Shown piece after piece: positions 16,042-25,281 of a stretch of 64,000 nucleotides of DNA (position 1 is the stretch's first letter; each line of letters begins with the position of its first letter). Position numbers and translations under genes: made by a program. The stretch is from Pyrinomonadaceae bacterium (GTDB taxonomy: Bacteria > Acidobacteriota > Blastocatellia > Pyrinomonadales > Pyrinomonadaceae), in contig JAJTWY010000009.1 of NCBI GenBank assembly GCA_021463165.1, forward strand, positions 1 to 64,000. Reading direction: 5' to 3'. The notes beneath the pieces were generated by a model, which saw only the letters and a program-made list of their open reading frames with translations, did no database searches and was not told the DNA's origin.

Positions 16042-17085
16042 CTAGAACCTGATGACCGCGTCGGGTCCGCCTTCGACATGAACGGTGTCGACAAAGCGGA
16101 TGCTCTTGCTATCCGTCGTCATAACAACCGAGTGCGTGCGTTTGCCCGAGCCAAAGAAACGAACCCCACGAAGCAGCGCACCGTCCGTGACACCTGTCGC
16201 GGCAAAGATGATCTTCTTGCCAGGTGCAAGGTCGTTGGTGTCATAGATCTTATTGGGATCATGGATACCCATTTCGCTCAGCCGCTTCATCACCACGTCA
16301 ACCGGCGGCACCTTCGACGCATCGACGCCAAGCTTTTCGGGATCGAAGACAAGTTTTGCCTGTATCTCGCCATTGAGGCATTTCATCGCGGCGGCTGTGA
16401 TAACACCTTCGGGGGCTCCGCCGATGCCCATCAGAGCGTGGATATTCGTGCCGGCGACCGCCGCCGAGATGCCTGCCGACAGGTCGCCGTCTGAGATGAG
16501 ACGTATGCGGGCGCCCGCCGACCGAACGTCTTGAACGAGCTGCTTATGGCGGGGCCGATCAAGACAGATCACCGTTAGGTCGTCAACATCGCGGCCTAAC
16601 CGGCGGGCGATATTCTTAAGATTGTCCTCGACCGGAGCTTCGATATCGACCGCGCCGCGGCAAGACGGGCCGACAACGATCTTGTCCATGTAGATGTCAG
16701 GAGCATAGAGCAGCCCGCCACGCTCGGCGGCCGCCAGCACGGCGATGGCGTTATTCGCCCCGAGAGCACAGAGATTGGTGCCTTCAAGCGGATCGACAGC
16801 GATATCGACCTCGGGAAACTCGGTCCGAGCTTCATGCGAAAAGATGCCTCCGCCAAGTTCTTCGCCGATATAGAGCATCGGCGCTTCGTCGCGTTCGCCT
16901 TCGCCGATCACGATGCGCCCGCGCATTGGCACAGTGTCCATTACCTCGCGCATCGCCTCGACGGCGACATGGTCAGAATATTTGCGGTCGCCCTGGCCCA
17001 TTGTCTTGGCTGATTCGATAGCCGCGGCTTCGGTTACGCGCAAAAAATCCAGTGACAGATCGCGTTCTGCTTTAATATTTTTCAT
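16042..17085 (-). CDS. glpX: Fructose-1,6-bisphosphatase, class II
   Basis: A 347-residue metal-dependent phosphatase that releases phosphate from fructose-1,6-bisphosphate in gluconeogenesis. Characteristic blocks are [17 protein letters not shown] near residue 30, [22 protein letters not shown] (metal-binding Glu residues), [15 protein letters not shown] (DPLEGT substrate/metal motif), [23 protein letters not shown] and [16 protein letters not shown] precedes the ATG. A possible promoter lies upstream. It is followed by a repeat-bearing spacer and then ppsA. Confidence 0.95.
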   Translation of the reverse strand: MKNIKAERDLSLDFLRVTEAAAIESAKTMGQGDRKYSDHVAVEAMREVMDTVPMRGRIVIGEGERDEAPMLYIGEELGGGIFSHEARTEFPEVDIAVDPLEGTNLCALGANNAIAVLAAAERGGLLYAPDIYMDKIVVGPSCRGAVDIEAPVEDNLKNIARRLGRDVDDLTVICLDRPRHKQLVQDVRSAGARIRLISDGDLSAGISAAVAGTNIHALMGIGGAPEGVITAAAMKCLNGEIQAKLVFDPEKLGVDASKVPPVDVVMKRLSEMGIHDPNKIYDTNDLAPGKKIIFAATGVTDGALLRGVRFFGSGKRTHSVVMTTDSKSIRFVDTVHVEGGPDAVIRF

Positions 17086-17133
17086 TTTGCCTACCTTGAA
17101 AAAAAGAGTTCAAATCGACTTGCGTTTGCAGGC

Positions 17134-17164
17134 ATTCTATCACTTGCGGAGCCTGATTTGACAA
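17134..17164 (-). promoter_or_regulatory. Possible glpX promoter
   Basis: On the minus strand TTGTCA (17164-17159) is followed after 19 bases by TAGAAT (17139-17134), about 50 bases before the glpX start. The spacing is two bases longer than ideal, so this is tentative. Confidence 0.35.
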
Positions 17165-17225
17165 GTTAGTCTCAGGATATTACGGTTTTATCTTGGCTTT
17201 CAGGCCATTGTTTAGGAGATCTTAG

Positions 17226-17522
17226 ATGACCTATATCGTCACCACTCCCTGTATTGACTGCAAATATACGGACTGCGCGGCTGTGTGTCCGGTCGAGGCT
17301 TTTCATGAGACGCCGGACCGCCTCCTGATAAACCCTGATTCGTGCATCGATTGCGATGCGTGCCTGCCGGAATGTCCGGTTGAGGCGATATTTTCCGATA
17401 TGTCGATCCCGGAAGAATACCTCGATTGGCTCGAAAAAAATGCCGAGGCAGAGAACTATCCGATCATTAGTACAAAACAGCCTGCCCTGATGGGTCCGGG
17501 CTGCTCCGGCCCGCCGGAGTAG
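17226..17522 (+). CDS. fdxA: FdxA-like 7Fe/8Fe ferredoxin
   Basis: A 98-residue bacterial ferredoxin carrying two iron-sulfur clusters. The N-terminus MTYIVTTPCIDCKYTDCAAVCPVEAFHE followed by CIDCDACLPECPVEAI gives the seven to eight Cys expected for one 3Fe-4S and one 4Fe-4S cluster. The tail EEYLDWLEKNAE is typical of the FdxA group. TTAGGAG precedes the ATG. It is a single-gene unit with its own terminator. It is not NuoI, which is longer and has two full CX2CX2CX3C motifs within a different N-terminal context. Confidence 0.92.
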   Translation: MTYIVTTPCIDCKYTDCAAVCPVEAFHETPDRLLINPDSCIDCDACLPECPVEAIFSDMSIPEEYLDWLEKNAEAENYPIISTKQPALMGPGCSGPPE

Positions 17523-17547
17523 AGCCCCGACTATCGCGTTTATAGAG

Positions 17548-17582
17548 ACCGTCCAGGCAATGCCGGGGCGGTTTGCTATTTT
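17548..17582 (+). terminator. Rho-independent terminator after the ferredoxin gene
   Basis: ACCGTCCAGGC pairs with GCCGGGGCGGT around AAT, with one U-G pair and one mismatch, and is followed by TTGCTATTTT. It lies between the convergent ferredoxin and TonB receptor genes. Confidence 0.65.
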
Positions 17583-17601
17583 GTACGGGATCCCTTCTTT
17601 C

Positions 17602-19638
17602 TTATCGGTATGACCAACGGATCCCCGCACGAACATTCGCGGGAGAGCCGACCGTACGGATCGGGGTGCGGCCGACGGAATAGGTCGAATTGAAGATATT
17701 CTCAACAGCCACGTAACTCTCGAATTTCTTTGCAAATCGTCGTGATACGAATATGTCGATCTGTCCGAAGGGCTCGAGACGGAAAAGATTCAGGTCGTCG
17801 TCAAACTGTTCGCCGGCGGCCCGGCCCTGAAGTGAAATGTTCCATTTCCCGGTTCGATATTCCGCCTGAAACGTAAGCTGATGTTTCGGCACCTGCGGTG
17901 TACGGAGACCGACGATCGCGGGATTTGAGGGGAAGGCCGTCACGGTAGAATGGGCAAAGAGATAACCGGCAGAGACCGTAAATCGTCGAATCCTTATTGC
18001 CGCATCGGCCTCGACCCCGACCGAACGGGCTTTGCCCGTGTTCTGTCTTTGACGTGTGATCAGAGATTGGGTCGCCGAAAGCGTTATGTTCGAAACCGGT
18101 TCGTCGATCCCGATCCAGAAGATGTTCGTTCGTGCCGAGAGGATCCCGCGATCGAACCCTATTCCGGCTTCGATGTTGTTGGCCCGCTCGGCCTTGAGAT
18201 GTTCATTTGGGTTGGTGACGACGTTGCCGACGCGAAACCCCCGGTAAAGTTCATTCAAGGTCGGCGAGCGAAAACTCCGCGATGCGCCGGCAAAGAGCGA
18301 AAGGGTCAGCGAGATGTTGTAGAGAACCGAAACCTGCGGGCTGAGCGAGGATTCTGTCCGATCGGGAAAGTTGATCAGTGTTACCGCAGAGCCGTTCAAC
18401 GGTCGCGAGATCGAAAATGCCCGGTAGTTGTGCCACCTATCGTATCGAAGACTCCCAACGACAACTGCCCTTGCCCCGATGCGGATAAAATCCTGCGCGA
18501 ACAATCCGTAGGTTGACTGACGCCCGCCCGGGCCGATCGCCGTCGTCGGCGATCCATTTGCGAACGCGACCTCGTCGCTTGCCCCACGAACATTTCGTGC
18601 TTCTCCGCCCGCAAGAATTGTGTGACCGCCCCATAGAAATGAGACATAGCCCGAAAAACCTGCATTCTGCACCGGTACACGCTGAATTCGGTTCAGAGAT
18701 TCAGCGTTGCGGGCAGCATTCACCGCCGAGAAGACCTGATCGAATACCTGATCGCCGCCGAAGGTGCGCCAGCTGAGCTTTAGGCCCCTCTTTTCTAGTC
18801 TGACTTCTCCGCCGAGGACTATCTGGCCTATGTGCGTCCTGTTCGTTTGCAGGCCCGTTCCGTTCGTTCGAACCTCGCCGAAATAGGACGGCCGCAGAAA
18901 GATAGCTGAATTCTCGGTGATCGTTCTAGTTATTCGTGCACTGAGCAACGAGCTTCGGAAGCCGGAAAAGACATCGACGGGGCCACGGACATCCTCATCG
19001 ACGGGACGATATCCTCGCGTCTGCGACTTCACCCCGGTGAGGTCAAAGGCCCAGTCCCTGTTCTTCCATCCCAAAAAGGACGACCCCGAGACCGTTTTCT
19101 GCGATCCTCCAAAGAGGTCCAGGAACCACGTTGTGCCGTCTTCAGCTTTTCGTGGTGCAATGTTGATAGATCCGCTCAGGGCCGCATCGCCATACAAACT
19201 GGAGACACCTCCGCGTAGGATCTCGACATCTTCGACCGAGACAGACGGCACACGGTTCCATTGCACCCAGCCGCCGAAAGGGTCATTGACGGGCACGCCG
19301 TCGAAAAATACACCGGTCCGGCTCGCCCCGCTTGCGCCGACCGCACGGAGACTTACCCCCTGCGTCGTTGGGTTCGCGCTGCGGCTGCTCGAACGCCGAA
19401 ATATCGAGAACCCGGCTGATCGTCTGAGCACATCGTCCAACGACGGCGCCGCTGACGATCCGATCGACTCCCTTGATAGGACCACGACGCTCGCCGGCGT
19501 TTCACCTATTCGGGTCTCGATCCGGTTGGCGGTTACAGTAACCTCTTCGCGAACGACGTCGGGGGTTGGAGTCGGCTCCTGCCCCGTGATCATCAGATTT
19601 GCCGCCAAGATCAGAACCAGAACGCCGGCCAGTCTCAT
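17602..19638 (-). CDS. TonB-dependent receptor (BtuB/siderophore-type)
   Basis: A 678-residue outer-membrane receptor that imports a ligand with energy from TonB. Residues 1-19 form the signal peptide, followed by the TonB box region EEVTVTANRIE. The plug domain spans about residues 40-150 (ETPASVVVLSRESI, SLDDVLRRSAGF, TQGVSLRAVGASGASRTGVFFDGVPVND, VEILRGGVSSLYGDAALSG). The barrel follows, with the late motif SRSFRSPTLNELYRG and the end AVENIFNSTYSVG...RTVGSPANVRAGIRWSYR. The ligand cannot be told from the sequence; no cobalamin riboswitch or iron box was recognised upstream, and no transporter genes are adjacent. Confidence 0.9.
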   Translation of the reverse strand: MRLAGVLVLILAANLMITGQEPTPTPDVVREEVTVTANRIETRIGETPASVVVLSRESIGSSAAPSLDDVLRRSAGFSIFRRSSSRSANPTTQGVSLRAVGASGASRTGVFFDGVPVNDPFGGWVQWNRVPSVSVEDVEILRGGVSSLYGDAALSGSINIAPRKAEDGTTWFLDLFGGSQKTVSGSSFLGWKNRDWAFDLTGVKSQTRGYRPVDEDVRGPVDVFSGFRSSLLSARITRTITENSAIFLRPSYFGEVRTNGTGLQTNRTHIGQIVLGGEVRLEKRGLKLSWRTFGGDQVFDQVFSAVNAARNAESLNRIQRVPVQNAGFSGYVSFLWGGHTILAGGEARNVRGASDEVAFANGSPTTAIGPGGRQSTYGLFAQDFIRIGARAVVVGSLRYDRWHNYRAFSISRPLNGSAVTLINFPDRTESSLSPQVSVLYNISLTLSLFAGASRSFRSPTLNELYRGFRVGNVVTNPNEHLKAERANNIEAGIGFDRGILSARTNIFWIGIDEPVSNITLSATQSLITRQRQNTGKARSVGVEADAAIRIRRFTVSAGYLFAHSTVTAFPSNPAIVGLRTPQVPKHQLTFQAEYRTGKWNISLQGRAAGEQFDDDLNLFRLEPFGQIDIFVSRRFAKKFESYVAVENIFNSTYSVGRTPIRTVGSPANVRAGIRWSYR

Positions 19639-19783
19639 AAAAAATCATTGCAAAAAGGAATACAAGAATGTTTAAGTGTATATTAGCACGGGATTTCACC
19701 CTTGCATTCGAAGCGAAATGTCTATGTTCGATAACGTGGCCCCCGGCACAAACAAAACTGTGCGCAACGTCGTTGATTGGCGC

Positions 19784-20932
19784 ATGAAAGTACTGGTCCT
19801 GTTCGGGACGCGGCCGGAAGCGATCAAGCTCGCACCCGTTATACATGAGCTGCGCAAGAAGTTCTTTCAGACGATCGTCGTATCGTCCAGCCAGCACAAG
19901 CATATACTAAAGCCCTTTCTCGACTCGCTTCAGGTTGATGTTGATTTCGATCTAAGCGTGATGCGACGGAATCAGTCGCCAAACCAGGTCTGCTCTCGCG
20001 TGATGGCCAAACTGGATCGCATTCTCGAAGCCGAGGAACCGGATCTCATCCTGGTGCAGGGCGACACGACCACCGCTCTCGCGGGCGCTTTGGCCGGCTT
20101 TAACCGTAAGATCCCGGTTGGGCATGTCGAGGCAGGCCTTCGTTCGGGCAATCTAATGAGTCCGTTCCCCGAGGAAATGAACCGCCGGGTCATTTCGCAA
20201 GTGGCAGCGTTCCACTTCGCCGCCACGGAAAAGAATCGGCGAAATCTTCTGGCGGAGAACGTGCCGACCGAAAAGGTCTTCGTGACCGGAAACCCGGTGG
20301 TCGATTCCCTGAAGTACATGCTCAAGAACCTAAAGCCCGACCCCGAGATCTCAGCTCTCATAAAAAGGTCGGAAGGCAAAAAGCGGATCTTGCTCACTAC
20401 CCATAGGCGGGAGAGCTTCGGCTCGGCAATGACCGCCAATCTCAAGGTTCTTAGCGATTTCGTCCACAAACGTCCGAATGTTTGTCTGTTTTTCCCCGTT
20501 CATCCGAACCCCAATGTCAAAGCCGTCGCCAAGGAGATACTTGGCGGCCACGATCGCATCCACCTTTTGGAACCGCTCGACTATTCCGACTTTCTTGCAA
20601 TCATGAAAGCCGCCTGGCTTATCGTTTCTGATTCAGGCGGCGTTCAGGAGGAAGCTCCGAGCCTAGGAAAGCCCTTGCTTGTGATTCGCGAGAATACGGA
20701 ACGCCCCGAAGCAATTAGATCTGGCGTATCAAAGCTGGTAGGCAGCAGTCCCGGAGCACTAAAACAACTTCTCGAAGAAAATTATGCCGTCGAGACCTGG
20801 ATCAAATCGGTAAAAGAAGTTGCGAACCCCTTCGGTGATGGTAAAGCTGCGGCCCGCATCGTTAAGATCATCGAAGAAAAACTCGCATCCAAACCGATCA
20901 GCTCAAAGGCGATCCAGGGAAGGCTATTTTAG
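19784..20932 (+). CDS. wecB: UDP-N-acetylglucosamine 2-epimerase (non-hydrolysing)
   Basis: A 382-residue enzyme interconverting UDP-GlcNAc and UDP-ManNAc for surface glycan synthesis. The N-terminus MKVLVLFGTRPEAIKLAPVI is the family signature. HVEAGLRSGN and PFPEEMNRR, THRRESFG, HPNPNV and SDSGGVQEEAPSLGKPLLVIRENTERPEAI follow in order. The ATG at 19784 was chosen by this N-terminus; the open frame extends further up to a GTG at 19676 with non-family residues. It begins a co-directional glycan gene run, with the next gene seven bases after its stop. Confidence 0.93.
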   Translation: MKVLVLFGTRPEAIKLAPVIHELRKKFFQTIVVSSSQHKHILKPFLDSLQVDVDFDLSVMRRNQSPNQVCSRVMAKLDRILEAEEPDLILVQGDTTTALAGALAGFNRKIPVGHVEAGLRSGNLMSPFPEEMNRRVISQVAAFHFAATEKNRRNLLAENVPTEKVFVTGNPVVDSLKYMLKNLKPDPEISALIKRSEGKKRILLTTHRRESFGSAMTANLKVLSDFVHKRPNVCLFFPVHPNPNVKAVAKEILGGHDRIHLLEPLDYSDFLAIMKAAWLIVSDSGGVQEEAPSLGKPLLVIRENTERPEAIRSGVSKLVGSSPGALKQLLEENYAVETWIKSVKEVANPFGDGKAAARIVKIIEEKLASKPISSKAIQGRLF

Positions 20933-20938
20933 CCCCCT

Positions 20939-22639
20939 ATGAGTGCCAAACCAGATAAGAAGAATCTTCTAACGATCCTCGTTGAAGACTATTTTCACGT
21001 CGGGGCCTTCGAAACCCTGATCCAGCAAAGGAATTGGGAGAATTTCGAACCTCGATACGAACAAAATACCTTAAAGACTATCGACCTGCTCGACCGATAC
21101 GATACCAAGGCTACGTTCTTTGTCCTTGGCTGGATCGCCGATCTGAATCCAGATCTTGTTCGCGAGATCGTAAACCGCGGGCATGAGGTTGCGAGCCGCG
21201 GGTTTTATCATCGAAGCGCAAAGAATCTGACGCCGGACGAATTTCGCGAGGATATCAGGCGGGCAAATACCGCCATCGAGAATGCGACCGGCCAGAAGGT
21301 CTGCGGCTATCGAGCAGCCGAGAAATTATCGTTCGGCCAGAACGATTGGGTCCTGCGTACGCTCGCCGAAGAGGGCTTTGCCTACGACGCCTCATTCCTT
21401 CCGAACTCGCAGACGGAAAAGGCAAAACGAGTCGCTCACGAGGTCGAGATCGACGGAGCCTCGATATGGGAGTTTCCGTACAACACGACTGATATTGGCG
21501 TCGGCCTGCTGCCGATCTCGGGCGGAAACTATTTTCGCCAACTGCCATACACGCTGATGCGAAAAGCCGTGAGCAACTGGCACAAGCGGCACGAAGATCC
21601 ATTTGTTTTCTACTTTCATGTTTGGGAACTCGACCCCGAACAGCCCGTGATCTCGGCCGCCTCGGGCTTCAACCGTATCCGGCACTATCGCAAGCTCGAC
21701 AAGATGGAGTGGATCCTTCACGAAAATCTCGCCCTTTACAGGTGCAGCGGGATCGCCGACCATCTAGGCATCGAACGCGAAACGGTCGCCCGGGCCGCGA
21801 AGGAGACCGCTATGACCAAGATCGCTGAAAAACCCCGCGACCTTTCGGCAATGACGCCGGTCTCGATCGTCGTGCCGTGCTACAACGAGCAGGAATCCTT
21901 GCCGTATCTGGCGAAGACTTTGGCCTCGGTCGAGGAGAAGCTCAACGACATCGGCTACACATCGCAGATAGTCTTCGTCGATGATAAGAGCCAGGACAAC
22001 ACACTCGGCGTGATCGACGAACTTTTCGGCGGCCGGCCGGATGTACAGGTCGTCAGACACGAAGTCAATAAGGGAGTTGCCGGCGGCATTGTGACCGGTA
22101 TTCGTGCAGCCCGCACCGAGATCGTTTGTACCATCGATTGCGACTGCACATTCGACCCGCACGAGCTTGTGAACATGATCCCGATGCTCACGGAGGGCAT
22201 CGATATGGTCCAGGCCTCGCCTTACCATAAGGATGGCGCCGTCCAGAATGTGCCGGGTTGGCGCTTGCTGTTATCCAAGGGCGCGTCTGTGCTCTATCGC
22301 CGCGTACTAAGGACAAAGATCGCTTCCTATACGGCTTGCTTTCGCGTACTTCGCCGCAGTGCGATGATCGATATCGAACCGCAGGAGACCGGCTTCCACG
22401 GCGTACCGGAAATGCTCGGCCTGCTGGATCTGAAAGGCGGCAAGATCGTCGAATTCCCTACCGTTCTGGCAGTACGGCTATTTGGTGCGTCGAAGATGAA
22501 AACCGCCAAGACCATTGTCGGCACCGTCAAACTGATCTCTCGTTTGGCAAGGCTGCGCCTCTTCGGGAAATCCAATCCTATTCAACCTTCTTTAACAACA
22601 GCCGGGCTGACACCGGCCTCAAAGGACGCCGTCAAGTGA
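20939..22639 (+). CDS. Polysaccharide deacetylase-like domain fused to family 2 glycosyltransferase
   Basis: A 566-residue two-domain protein. Residues 1-290 resemble the XrtA-associated (DUF3473) deacetylase: VEDYFHVGAFE, DTKATFFVLGW, GHEVASRGFYH, CGYRAAEKLSFG, YFHVWELDP. Residues 307-560 form a GT2 transferase with VSIVVPCYNEQESLP, VFVDDKSQDNT and the metal-binding D-C-D at 400-402. The deacetylase half looks altered. The usual VDVEDYF reads ILVEDYF (Leu14 for the catalytic Asp), and the HGxxH metal pair reads RGFYH (Arg87 for the first His). The late His227 remains. The deacetylase domain may therefore bind glycan without hydrolysing it. It sits between wecB and the FAD protein. Confidence 0.85.
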   Translation: MSAKPDKKNLLTILVEDYFHVGAFETLIQQRNWENFEPRYEQNTLKTIDLLDRYDTKATFFVLGWIADLNPDLVREIVNRGHEVASRGFYHRSAKNLTPDEFREDIRRANTAIENATGQKVCGYRAAEKLSFGQNDWVLRTLAEEGFAYDASFLPNSQTEKAKRVAHEVEIDGASIWEFPYNTTDIGVGLLPISGGNYFRQLPYTLMRKAVSNWHKRHEDPFVFYFHVWELDPEQPVISAASGFNRIRHYRKLDKMEWILHENLALYRCSGIADHLGIERETVARAAKETAMTKIAEKPRDLSAMTPVSIVVPCYNEQESLPYLAKTLASVEEKLNDIGYTSQIVFVDDKSQDNTLGVIDELFGGRPDVQVVRHEVNKGVAGGIVTGIRAARTEIVCTIDCDCTFDPHELVNMIPMLTEGIDMVQASPYHKDGAVQNVPGWRLLLSKGASVLYRRVLRTKIASYTACFRVLRRSAMIDIEPQETGFHGVPEMLGLLDLKGGKIVEFPTVLAVRLFGASKMKTAKTIVGTVKLISRLARLRLFGKSNPIQPSLTTAGLTPASKDAVK

Positions 22640-22710
22640 TCCCGTCGCAAACGGGTGGAATTGAGACGATCCGCAAGATCGTCCGGGAACTTGCCGCCCA
22701 AGCAACCTTT

Positions 22711-24162
22711 ATGAAAGAAAGAATCGCCATCGTAGGATCCGGATTCCTCGGCTTGACGCTTGCGAAGCGGCTCGCGGATGCGGGACACAAGGTAACCATT
22801 TTCGAATCCGCGCCGGAGATCGGCGGCCTCGCCTCGGTTTGGGAGATAAATGGCATTGTCTGGGATCGGCACTATCACGTTGTCCTTGCTTCCGACAGGC
22901 ACACGAGAAACATTATCGAGGAGATCGGACTCGGCGACGACTTTAAGTGGGTCGAGACAAAGACCGGATTCTACACCGACGGTGAACTCCTTTCGATGTC
23001 CGACACGAAGGAGTTTCTCACCTTTCCCGCCCTTGACCTGATCAGTAAACTCCGGCTCGGAGCGACCATCTTTTTCGCATCGAAGATCAAGAACTGGAAA
23101 AAACTCGAAAAAGTAACGGTTCAGGAATGGCTGACGAAGATGTCAGGCAAAAAGACATTCGAAAAGATGTGGAAACCGCTTCTCAAGGCAAAGCTCGGCG
23201 AAGCCTATCGGGAAACCGCCGCATCCTTTATCTGGGCAACGATCCAGCGAATGTATTCGGCGCGAAACTCGGGCATGAAGCGCGAGATGTTCGGCTATGT
23301 AAAAGGCGGATACGGGCGCGTCCTGGGGCGATTCAATGACGTTCTGCTCGATCGCGGCGTCGAGATCAGGCTGAATTCAAAAGTAGATAAGATCGAGCGT
23401 TTGGCAAACGGAAAGATCCGTGTGACACCTGTATCTGCAAGGCGGCATAAGGACATCAAGCCGAAGGTCCAAAAGACCAAGTACGCGGCTTTCGAGGCTG
23501 CGGTCGCCGTCGCTCCCGGATTCTCGGGCGCATTTCTTTCCGAGCCGCAGCATTCCTCGACCGTCGTGGATTTTCCTGAGAACACGGGGTCTCAACTTTT
23601 CGATAAGGTCATCGTGACGGCACCATCCAATGTTGCCGAAAAGATGCTTCCGCAGCTGGATGAGCGCGAAAAGAAGCAGCTTCGGAATATCAAGTATCAG
23701 GGGATCGTCTGCGCATCGGTGATGATGCGGTGTTCGCTCTCGAAGTACTATGTGACCAATATCACGGACGATACGCCCTTCACAGGCATCATCGAGATGT
23801 CAGCTATCGTGGATAAACGCGAATTTGACGGCAACGCTCTGGTCTATCTGCCTCGATACATTGCTCCGGATGACGAACTTTTCGACAAGACCGACGACGA
23901 GATCGAGCGCTATTTCCTCAACGGGCTTGAGAGAATGTATCCGCATTTTAGAAGGCAGGATGTTGTTGCGTTCAAGATCTCGCGGGTCAGGCAGGTGTTT
24001 CCGGTTCCCGTTTTACACTATCACGAGGGCCTGCCGGATATGAGATCGTCGGTTGACGGCGTGTATATCGTCAATTCGTCGCACATCGTTAATGGAACAT
24101 TGAACATCAATGAGACCGTTCAGCTTGCCGAGCGATTTTTTGAGCAGGAATTTTCGGCGTGA
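22711..24162 (+). CDS. FAD-dependent amine-oxidase-like protein in the glycan locus
   Basis: A flavoprotein of about 483 residues. The N-terminus IAIVGSGFLGLTLAKRLADAGHKVTIFESAPEIGGLA is the GxGxxG dinucleotide fold with the conserved acidic residue and GG. The end SVDGVYIVNSSHIVNGTLNINETVQLAERF is the usual second FAD contact. It belongs to the protoporphyrinogen-oxidase/UDP-galactopyranose-mutase-like group. The substrate is unknown, but the setting suggests a sugar nucleotide or lipid-linked sugar. The ATG at 22711 lies at the fold's start. An in-frame GTG at 22636, overlapping the previous stop as GTGA and with AAAGGA upstream, would add 25 residues and is a fair alternative. Confidence 0.85.
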   Translation: MKERIAIVGSGFLGLTLAKRLADAGHKVTIFESAPEIGGLASVWEINGIVWDRHYHVVLASDRHTRNIIEEIGLGDDFKWVETKTGFYTDGELLSMSDTKEFLTFPALDLISKLRLGATIFFASKIKNWKKLEKVTVQEWLTKMSGKKTFEKMWKPLLKAKLGEAYRETAASFIWATIQRMYSARNSGMKREMFGYVKGGYGRVLGRFNDVLLDRGVEIRLNSKVDKIERLANGKIRVTPVSARRHKDIKPKVQKTKYAAFEAAVAVAPGFSGAFLSEPQHSSTVVDFPENTGSQLFDKVIVTAPSNVAEKMLPQLDEREKKQLRNIKYQGIVCASVMMRCSLSKYYVTNITDDTPFTGIIEMSAIVDKREFDGNALVYLPRYIAPDDELFDKTDDEIERYFLNGLERMYPHFRRQDVVAFKISRVRQVFPVPVLHYHEGLPDMRSSVDGVYIVNSSHIVNGTLNINETVQLAERFFEQEFSA

Positions 24163-24260
24163 AGTCGCTAAGGGGCCAAGACGCAAAGGGAGGCAATGCA
24201 GCGCGAACATCAGATCGTCTCAGATCGGAACAAGAATGAAAGATCCTTGCGTCTTCGCAT
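24163..24260. repeat. Degenerate intergenic inverted repeat (copy B)
   Basis: The 130-base spacer before the second deacetylase gene has arms AAGACGCAAAGG (near 24177) and CCTTGCGTCTT (near 24245) that are nearly complementary. Similar GCAGAGACGC-type arms occur at 15955-16035 and 49221-49312. No gene is seen in the spacer, and no transposase is nearby. Confidence 0.4.
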
Positions 24261-24294
24261 ATCTGCAACATTGCCTCAAATTTCCTAAACCTGT

Positions 24295-25266
24295 ATGAAG
24301 CGAATTGCGAGCATCTCGCTCGACCTCGACAACCAATGGTCGTATATGAAGACCCACGGCGACGCCGGATGGGAATCATACCCGTCCTACCTTGATCTCG
24401 TCGTACCACGGATCTTGTCGTTCCTCGGCGAACGCGGCCTGAAAATAACATTTTTCATCGTCGGGCAGGATGCCGCCCTCGAAAAGAACCGCAATGCGAT
24501 CGCTTCGATCGCCGCAGCCGGACACGAGATCGCAAATCACAGCTTCAACCACGAGCCGTGGCTTCATCTTTACTCAAGGGAGGAGATCGTCGCCGAGTTT
24601 GAAAAGACCGAAAAGGCATTGATCGAAGTGACCGGATCGAGGCCGCTGGGCTTTCGCGGCCCCGGCTTCAGCTTGTCGCCAACCGTGCTCGATGTGCTCG
24701 CGGAACGAGGCTACGAGTACGATTGTTCCACCCTGCCCAGCTACATGGGCCCTTTCTCAAGAGCTTTCTATTTTCTCAGGTCGCCGGAGATGTCGCCCGA
24801 AGAAAAGGAAAAGTTAAAAAGACTCTTCGGTAAGTTCTCGGACGGATTTCAGACACTCAAAGCTCACAACATAGAGGCCGGAGGCCGGTCGTTGGTGGAG
24901 ATACCGGTCACCACGTTTCCGCTGATCAAGACGCCGATCCACGCCAGCTATTTCCTCTTTCTTGCCGGATTCTCGAAACTTGCTGCCAAAGCCTATTGGC
25001 GTTCGGCGGTCGCGGCGTGTTCGCTAACGGGCGTCGAGCCTTCTCTGCTGCTGCATCCACTTGATTTTCTGGGCGGCGAGGATATTGACGAACTAAAATT
25101 CTTCCCGGGAATGAACCAAACGGCATCCTCAAAGATCGAGATCCTGAGCTACGCAGTCGACGTGCTGAGCCGGAAGTTTCAACTCGTTGAAATGAGAAGG
25201 CACGCCGATACTTTTCGTGAGCGGCAACAGGCCGTGCCAAAGGAGATGCGGCTCAAGCAGATCTAG
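24295..25266 (+). CDS. Polysaccharide deacetylase (NodB-homology), cytoplasmic
   Basis: A 323-residue carbohydrate esterase family 4-like protein. The motifs are complete: SLDLDNQ (Asp10 as base, Asp12 as metal ligand), FFIVGQD, GHEIANHSFNHEPW (both metal His), GFRGPGFS (the usual Arg-x-Pro/Gly motif) and LLLHPLDFLG (late His). There is no signal peptide, so it probably acts on a cytoplasmic or lipid-linked sugar. It contrasts with the degenerate deacetylase domain two genes upstream. The GT39-like gene begins 15 bases after its stop. No clear ribosome site precedes the ATG. Confidence 0.88.
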   Translation: MKRIASISLDLDNQWSYMKTHGDAGWESYPSYLDLVVPRILSFLGERGLKITFFIVGQDAALEKNRNAIASIAAAGHEIANHSFNHEPWLHLYSREEIVAEFEKTEKALIEVTGSRPLGFRGPGFSLSPTVLDVLAERGYEYDCSTLPSYMGPFSRAFYFLRSPEMSPEEKEKLKRLFGKFSDGFQTLKAHNIEAGGRSLVEIPVTTFPLIKTPIHASYFLFLAGFSKLAAKAYWRSAVAACSLTGVEPSLLLHPLDFLGGEDIDELKFFPGMNQTASSKIEILSYAVDVLSRKFQLVEMRRHADTFRERQQAVPKEMRLKQI

Positions 25267-25281
25267 CTCAACACCGCGTCT

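Noticed and set aside
17226..17522. Ferredoxin as the missing NuoI
   Set aside because: It is 98 residues with the FdxA cysteine spacing and tail. NuoI is longer and has two regular 4Fe-4S motifs in a different context.
22258..22710. Long N-terminal extension of the FAD protein
   Set aside because: It overlaps the GT2 domain in another frame and reads as Arg-rich shadow sequence; the dinucleotide fold begins at the ATG at 22711.
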